This document shows positions 16,827 to 19,794 of a stretch of 19,794 bases of DNA, piece by piece. The notes under the pieces were generated by a model. The model did not search any database. It saw only the letters and a program-made list of their open reading frames with translations, and was not told where the DNA came from. Source of the DNA: Desulfuromonadaceae bacterium (GTDB taxonomy: Bacteria > Desulfobacterota > Desulfuromonadia > Desulfuromonadales > Desulfuromonadaceae); contig JAMOOS010000034.1 in the NCBI GenBank assembly GCA_027065245.1, positions 1 through 19,794 of the forward strand, read 5' to 3'. Position 1 is the stretch's first letter; the number at the start of each line of letters is the position of its first letter. The translations under genes and the position numbers were made by a program.

Positions 16827-16857
16827 ATTGCCACACCGGAGCCGTTCCGGTCGTCAA
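16827..16857 (-). promoter_or_regulatory. Dyad and TTGACG hexamer in the glmU leader (possible promoter/operator)
   Basis: ACCGGA-GCCGT-TCCGGT at 16835-16851 is a perfect 6-5-6 inverted repeat. On the minus strand it directly follows TTGACG (complement of 16852-16857), a good -35 hexamer for glmU. With a 19-base spacer the -10 would be GGCAAT (16832-16827), a poor match. A dyad inside a 19-base spacer is the layout used by MerR-family activators. No regulator is encoded nearby, so the assignment is tentative. Confidence 0.3.
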
Positions 16858-16966
16858 CGCCGGAGCAGATGGTTATTTTAAGTCCGGTCAATGAGTGCAA
16901 TTCTTAGAGGAAAACCCCCACGCCGTCAAGTTGTTTAATGTTAGCGGCAGCGCTGGAGAGCCGATC

Positions 16967-17497
16967 ATGTCCGACCGCGACGACCACGACAACATTGCCG
17001 CCCGCATAGATAATCTTGAGCAGCGGATCAAGATGTTGCGCATCCGCTTTGAGCAGTACTTTGCCGGGGTTGAAAAACGTGCCCCCCTGCGCGAACGCGA
17101 TGCCATCAAAAAAGAGATTCTGCTGCTCAACCAACGCAAAATAATGCAAACCAAGCTGCGTTACAAGTTCCAGAACCTTTCCAGTATGTTTCATATTTAT
17201 CTGGGCATGTGGGAGCGGATTCAGCGCGAAATCGACGAAGGGCGCTATTATCGCCACCGCAGTCACTCCAGTGTCGACAGCGAAAGCAAAAGCCGCAATG
17301 AGGTTGAGCGTATTCACAGCGAATACCAGCGTATTGCGGAAAAATCCGGCGACAATGTGCCCAGCCGCGAACAACTGGAACTGTTTCTTGCCCAGCAGCG
17401 ATTAAAAATTGAGGAAAAATATGGCAAGGTGCGGTGCCAGTTCAGTGTCAGCAGCGAAAACGGCAAACCTAAAATCAAAGTCAACATAAAGCGCTGA
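16967..17497 (+). CDS. Basic coiled-coil protein resembling the MXAN_5187 C-terminal family
   Basis: This 176-residue protein is hydrophilic, mostly helical and free of signal peptide or membrane segments. Residues about 10-60 form a probable coiled coil (IAARIDNLEQRIKMLRIRFE), followed by QYFAGVEKRAPLRERDAIKKEI, then LRYKFQNLSSMFHIYLGMWERIQREIDEGRYYRHR. The C-terminus ends LKIEEKYGKVRCQFSVS and ENGKPKIKVNIKR. From memory this order resembles a domain found at the C-terminus of Myxococcus MXAN_5187-type proteins in deltaproteobacterial genomes. I cannot verify this by search, and the function is unknown. I chose the ATG at 16967 for its ribosome site GGAGAG (16955-16960); a GTG at 16895 would add 24 poorly structured residues. 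The radical SAM gene begins three bases after its stop, suggesting translational coupling. Confidence 0.7.
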   Translation: MSDRDDHDNIAARIDNLEQRIKMLRIRFEQYFAGVEKRAPLRERDAIKKEILLLNQRKIMQTKLRYKFQNLSSMFHIYLGMWERIQREIDEGRYYRHRSHSSVDSESKSRNEVERIHSEYQRIAEKSGDNVPSREQLELFLAQQRLKIEEKYGKVRCQFSVSSENGKPKIKVNIKR

Positions 17498-17500
17498 TAT

Positions 17501-19342
17501 ATGCCCGCCGACCGTATCGTTTTTGTTACCATCCACGTGCGTCCGTCGGCGCAGGCGGTGGCCTTGGGCGCCGCCTGCGTGGCGGCGGCGCTGCCGCCCG
17601 ATTATCGCAGCCGCAGTTGCTGTCTGGATGTGTTTCCCACCGATGACGATTCCGCCGTGGTTGATACCATCCTGTCGCATCGCCCACAGGCCGTATCCTT
17701 CAGTGTGTATGTATGGAATCGCCGCCGGGTCAGCGCCCTGGCGCGTAGAATTCGCGCCGAGGCGGCGCATATCATGCTGATTGCCGGTGGTCCGGAAGCC
17801 AGTGCCTGTTGTGTCGAGATGCAGAAAGAACAGTTGTTTGATACCATAGTAAGCGGCGAAGGCGAGAGTGCTGTTGCCGCTTTGCTGTGCCAACTACGCC
17901 AGCCCCGTCCGGCTGCTGTTGCCAGCATAATTCACAGCAAGGTATTTCCGCTGGAGCAGCAGCAATCACCGTGGCTGACCGCCGCTATTCAGCCGGAACG
18001 TGGTGTTTTGTGGGAAACCTCACGCGGCTGCCCGTTTCGTTGTTCGTTCTGCTACGATGCCCGTGGCCGCCACAAGTTGCGCACTGTTTCGCCGCAGCGT
18101 CTGGCTGCCGAACTGCAACTGTTTGCCCGCAGCGGTGTGGAGCAGATATGGGTACTCGATTCCACTTTCAACTATCCGCTGGAGCGTGGCAAGCAACTGT
18201 TGCGTCTGCTGCTGCAACATGCGCCGGATATCCACTACCACCTGGAAGCCAAAGCCGAATACTTTGACACGGAACTGGTGGAGCTGTTGAGCCGGTTATC
18301 CTGTTCGGTGCAAATCGGCCTGCAGTCGGCGCGGGTGGAGGTGCTGCGTAACATCAGGCGCGCCTTTGATCCCGAGCGTTTTGCCGCCAATGTTCAGTTA
18401 CTCAACGCTGCCGCCATCACCTTTGGCATCGATCTCATCTATGCTCTGCCTGGCGACGACGTGGCCGGTTTGCGGTACAGTATCAACTATGCCCTGGAAC
18501 TGGCGCCGAACCATCTGGAGGTGTTTGCGCTGGCGCTGCTGCCGGGAACCGAACTGCATCAGCGCCAGAACGATTTTTCCATAGTTGCCTTGAAGCAACC
18601 GCCTTATACAGTGCAGTCCCATGCCACCATGTCGCCTGAGCAGATGGAGCAATGTCGCGTTCTGGCCGCGGCCGTGGATATTTTTTACAATACTGGCCGT
18701 GCCGTGGCGTTTTTTCTGCCGTTGTGCTGTGCCGCCATGTTGGCGCCGGTGGCGCTGCTGGAGCGTTTTGCCGCCTGGTTGCAGCAACGCAGCGACGGTG
18801 CCAAGCTGTTGCGTGACAGTGCCGCGGTGAGCGCGGCGGCAGCAACCAGACTGCAGCAGGAATTTGTTGCAGAACTGTTTGCCAGCCTGGGGATGGAAAA
18901 TCTTGTTGGCGGCATGTGCGATATAATTGCCTTCCATGCCTGCTGGAACGATGCTGTGCTGGGGGAAGAAATTGTGCCGCAGAACAATTGCTCTCCAGCC
19001 CGGATCGAGTTGCAGCGTCACTGGCGCCTGGCCGATGGAGTACGCCTGGCGGATTTTAACTATAGTGCCGCCGCCATCGACGCCATGGCCGATATGGACG
19101 TGGTGGAGTTTGTCGCTACTGTGCCGCCATCTGCGACAACAGCGCTGTTTTGCCGCTACGGCGGCGAGGTGGTGTGTGAAGAGATCGACGAGATTACCGC
19201 TCATCTACTGCGCCACAGCGACGGCAGCAGCAGTGCAGCCACCATATTACGCGTTTACGACGCGGTCATGAACGACGATGAAAAAAGGGAGCTGCTGGCC
19301 GATGTTGTCTGCGCCGGGCTGCTGCTCCCTGTTGACTGCTAG
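17501..19342 (+). CDS. Radical SAM protein with cobalamin-binding-like N-terminus and PqqD-like C-terminus
   Basis: This 613-residue protein has three recognisable parts. Residues 1 to about 145 resemble the Rossmann-like B12-binding domain that precedes many radical SAM enzymes (AVSFSVYVWNRRRVSALARRIR, IMLIAGGPEAS, VSGEGESAVAALL), without a DxHxxG His motif. The radical SAM core follows, with the 4Fe-4S site Cys177, Cys181, Cys184 (CPFRCSFC), then WVLDSTFN, QIGLQSARVEVLRNIRR, IDLIYALPGDD and LLPGTELHQR. After a helical region (about 380-500), residues about 551-612 (YGGEVVCEEIDEITAHLL, HSDGSSSAATI, VVCAGLLLP) look like a PqqD/RRE-type winged helix. Homologous enzymes perform methylations or other radical reactions; the substrate here is unknown. 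It is coupled to the upstream coiled-coil gene and converges on the receiver gene. Confidence 0.83.
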   Translation: MPADRIVFVTIHVRPSAQAVALGAACVAAALPPDYRSRSCCLDVFPTDDDSAVVDTILSHRPQAVSFSVYVWNRRRVSALARRIRAEAAHIMLIAGGPEASACCVEMQKEQLFDTIVSGEGESAVAALLCQLRQPRPAAVASIIHSKVFPLEQQQSPWLTAAIQPERGVLWETSRGCPFRCSFCYDARGRHKLRTVSPQRLAAELQLFARSGVEQIWVLDSTFNYPLERGKQLLRLLLQHAPDIHYHLEAKAEYFDTELVELLSRLSCSVQIGLQSARVEVLRNIRRAFDPERFAANVQLLNAAAITFGIDLIYALPGDDVAGLRYSINYALELAPNHLEVFALALLPGTELHQRQNDFSIVALKQPPYTVQSHATMSPEQMEQCRVLAAAVDIFYNTGRAVAFFLPLCCAAMLAPVALLERFAAWLQQRSDGAKLLRDSAAVSAAAATRLQQEFVAELFASLGMENLVGGMCDIIAFHACWNDAVLGEEIVPQNNCSPARIELQRHWRLADGVRLADFNYSAAAIDAMADMDVVEFVATVPPSATTALFCRYGGEVVCEEIDEITAHLLRHSDGSSSAATILRVYDAVMNDDEKRELLADVVCAGLLLPVDC

Positions 19343-19358
19343 TTTTTAGTGATGCGTT

Positions 19359-19793
19359 CTATTTGGCGCTATCGCGCTGCGGTGGAGCTTCGCTGTCATC
19401 GTAACACAGACGCAATGCCCGTTTTACCCGCGCCACCAGGCGTACGCCGTTAACCGGCTTGGCAATAAAGTCGACAAAACCCATATCGAGCAGGCGCGCC
19501 TCTTCATTAGCGTTGGCGCGATTTGAATACGCCATCACCGGCAGTTGTGCCGTAGCGCTGTTTTTCTGCATGGTTTTGAACAGCTCAACCCCGCCGATGC
19601 CCGGCATCACCACCTCGGTGATTACCAGATGGGGATGCTTGCTGTTTATCAACGCCAGTGCATCGGCCACCTTGGCAGCTTTCAGTACGTCGTAGCCAGC
19701 CTTGGAAAGAGCGGCACTGGCTGCCGACAACGCCAGTTCCTGGTTGTCCAGCACCAGCACCCGCCACCAGTCGCCATCGCCGCCGGTATTGGA
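19359..19793 (-). CDS. Receiver-domain protein with Glu at the phospho-acceptor position (5' end outside window)
   Basis: The visible 144 codons encode a response-regulator receiver domain with a short tail. Numbered from the GTG at 19760, the domain starts VLVLDNQELAL, where the usual acidic pair DD is Asp5-Asn6. It continues ITEVVMPGIGGVELF with Glu49 where the phosphorylated Asp normally sits, then VMAYSNRA (Ser79) and FIAKPVNG (Lys101), both conserved. It ends in a polar tail APPQRDSAK with no output domain. The frame stays open to the right edge (residues GGDGDWWR before the GTG) with no ATG, so either the GTG is the start or, more likely, a longer protein begins outside. Glu in place of Asp often mimics the phosphorylated state, so it may signal constitutively or through protein binding. 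It converges on the radical SAM gene, 16 bases apart. Confidence 0.75.
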   Translation of the reverse strand, partial: SNTGGDGDWWRVLVLDNQELALSAASAALSKAGYDVLKAAKVADALALINSKHPHLVITEVVMPGIGGVELFKTMQKNSATAQLPVMAYSNRANANEEARLLDMGFVDFIAKPVNGVRLVARVKRALRLCYDDSEAPPQRDSAK

Positions 19794-19794
19794 A

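Overview
The window suggests a moderately GC-rich Gram-negative bacterium. It most resembles the former Deltaproteobacteria (Desulfuromonadota / Desulfobacterota / Myxococcota neighbourhood). The basis is a small single-domain assimilatory-type sulfite reductase-like protein, a protein resembling the MXAN_5187 C-terminal family, a periplasmic PpiA-like cyclophilin, and an AddAB-type rather than RecBCD-type recombination nuclease. This placement is inference from gene content; no database was searched.

Positions 1-4281 (+ strand) are a housekeeping run. It holds the 3' end of gyrA, gpsA, a secreted cyclophilin PPIase, a degenerate endonuclease/exonuclease/phosphatase (EEP) fold protein, endonuclease III (nth) and a siroheme/4Fe-4S sulfite reductase-like protein. 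The first four are packed tightly enough to be one transcript. A 95-base AT-rich gap before nth carries a perfect DnaA-box 9-mer with a weaker copy exactly 21 bp away.

Positions 4282-11466 (+) begin with a 265-base AT-rich non-coding stretch that has a plausible sigma70-type promoter. Three co-oriented genes follow: a stand-alone PD-(D/E)XK nuclease-like protein, an AddB-like protein (helicase ATP site lost, nuclease intact) and an AddA-like UvrD helicase-nuclease. Together they encode three PD-(D/E)XK active sites and one helicase motor. This probably is the cell's double-strand-break end-processing enzyme plus an unexplained nuclease partner, and it is the best candidate here for an under-described system.

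Positions 11524-16789 (- strand) form an operon read glmU -> glmS -> LTA-synthase-like membrane phosphotransferase. GlmS and GlmU make glucosamine-6-phosphate and UDP-GlcNAc for peptidoglycan and lipopolysaccharide. The third gene is an envelope enzyme of the sulfatase/alkaline phosphatase fold. A 6-5-6 perfect dyad lies in the glmU leader next to a TTGACG hexamer.

Positions 16967-19342 (+) hold a basic coiled-coil protein and, three bases downstream, a radical SAM protein with a cobalamin-binding-like N-terminus and a PqqD/RRE-like C-terminus. The right edge (- strand) holds the end of a receiver-domain protein whose phospho-acceptor Asp is replaced by Glu. No tRNA, rRNA, CRISPR array, insertion sequence, prophage gene or clear intrinsic terminator was seen.
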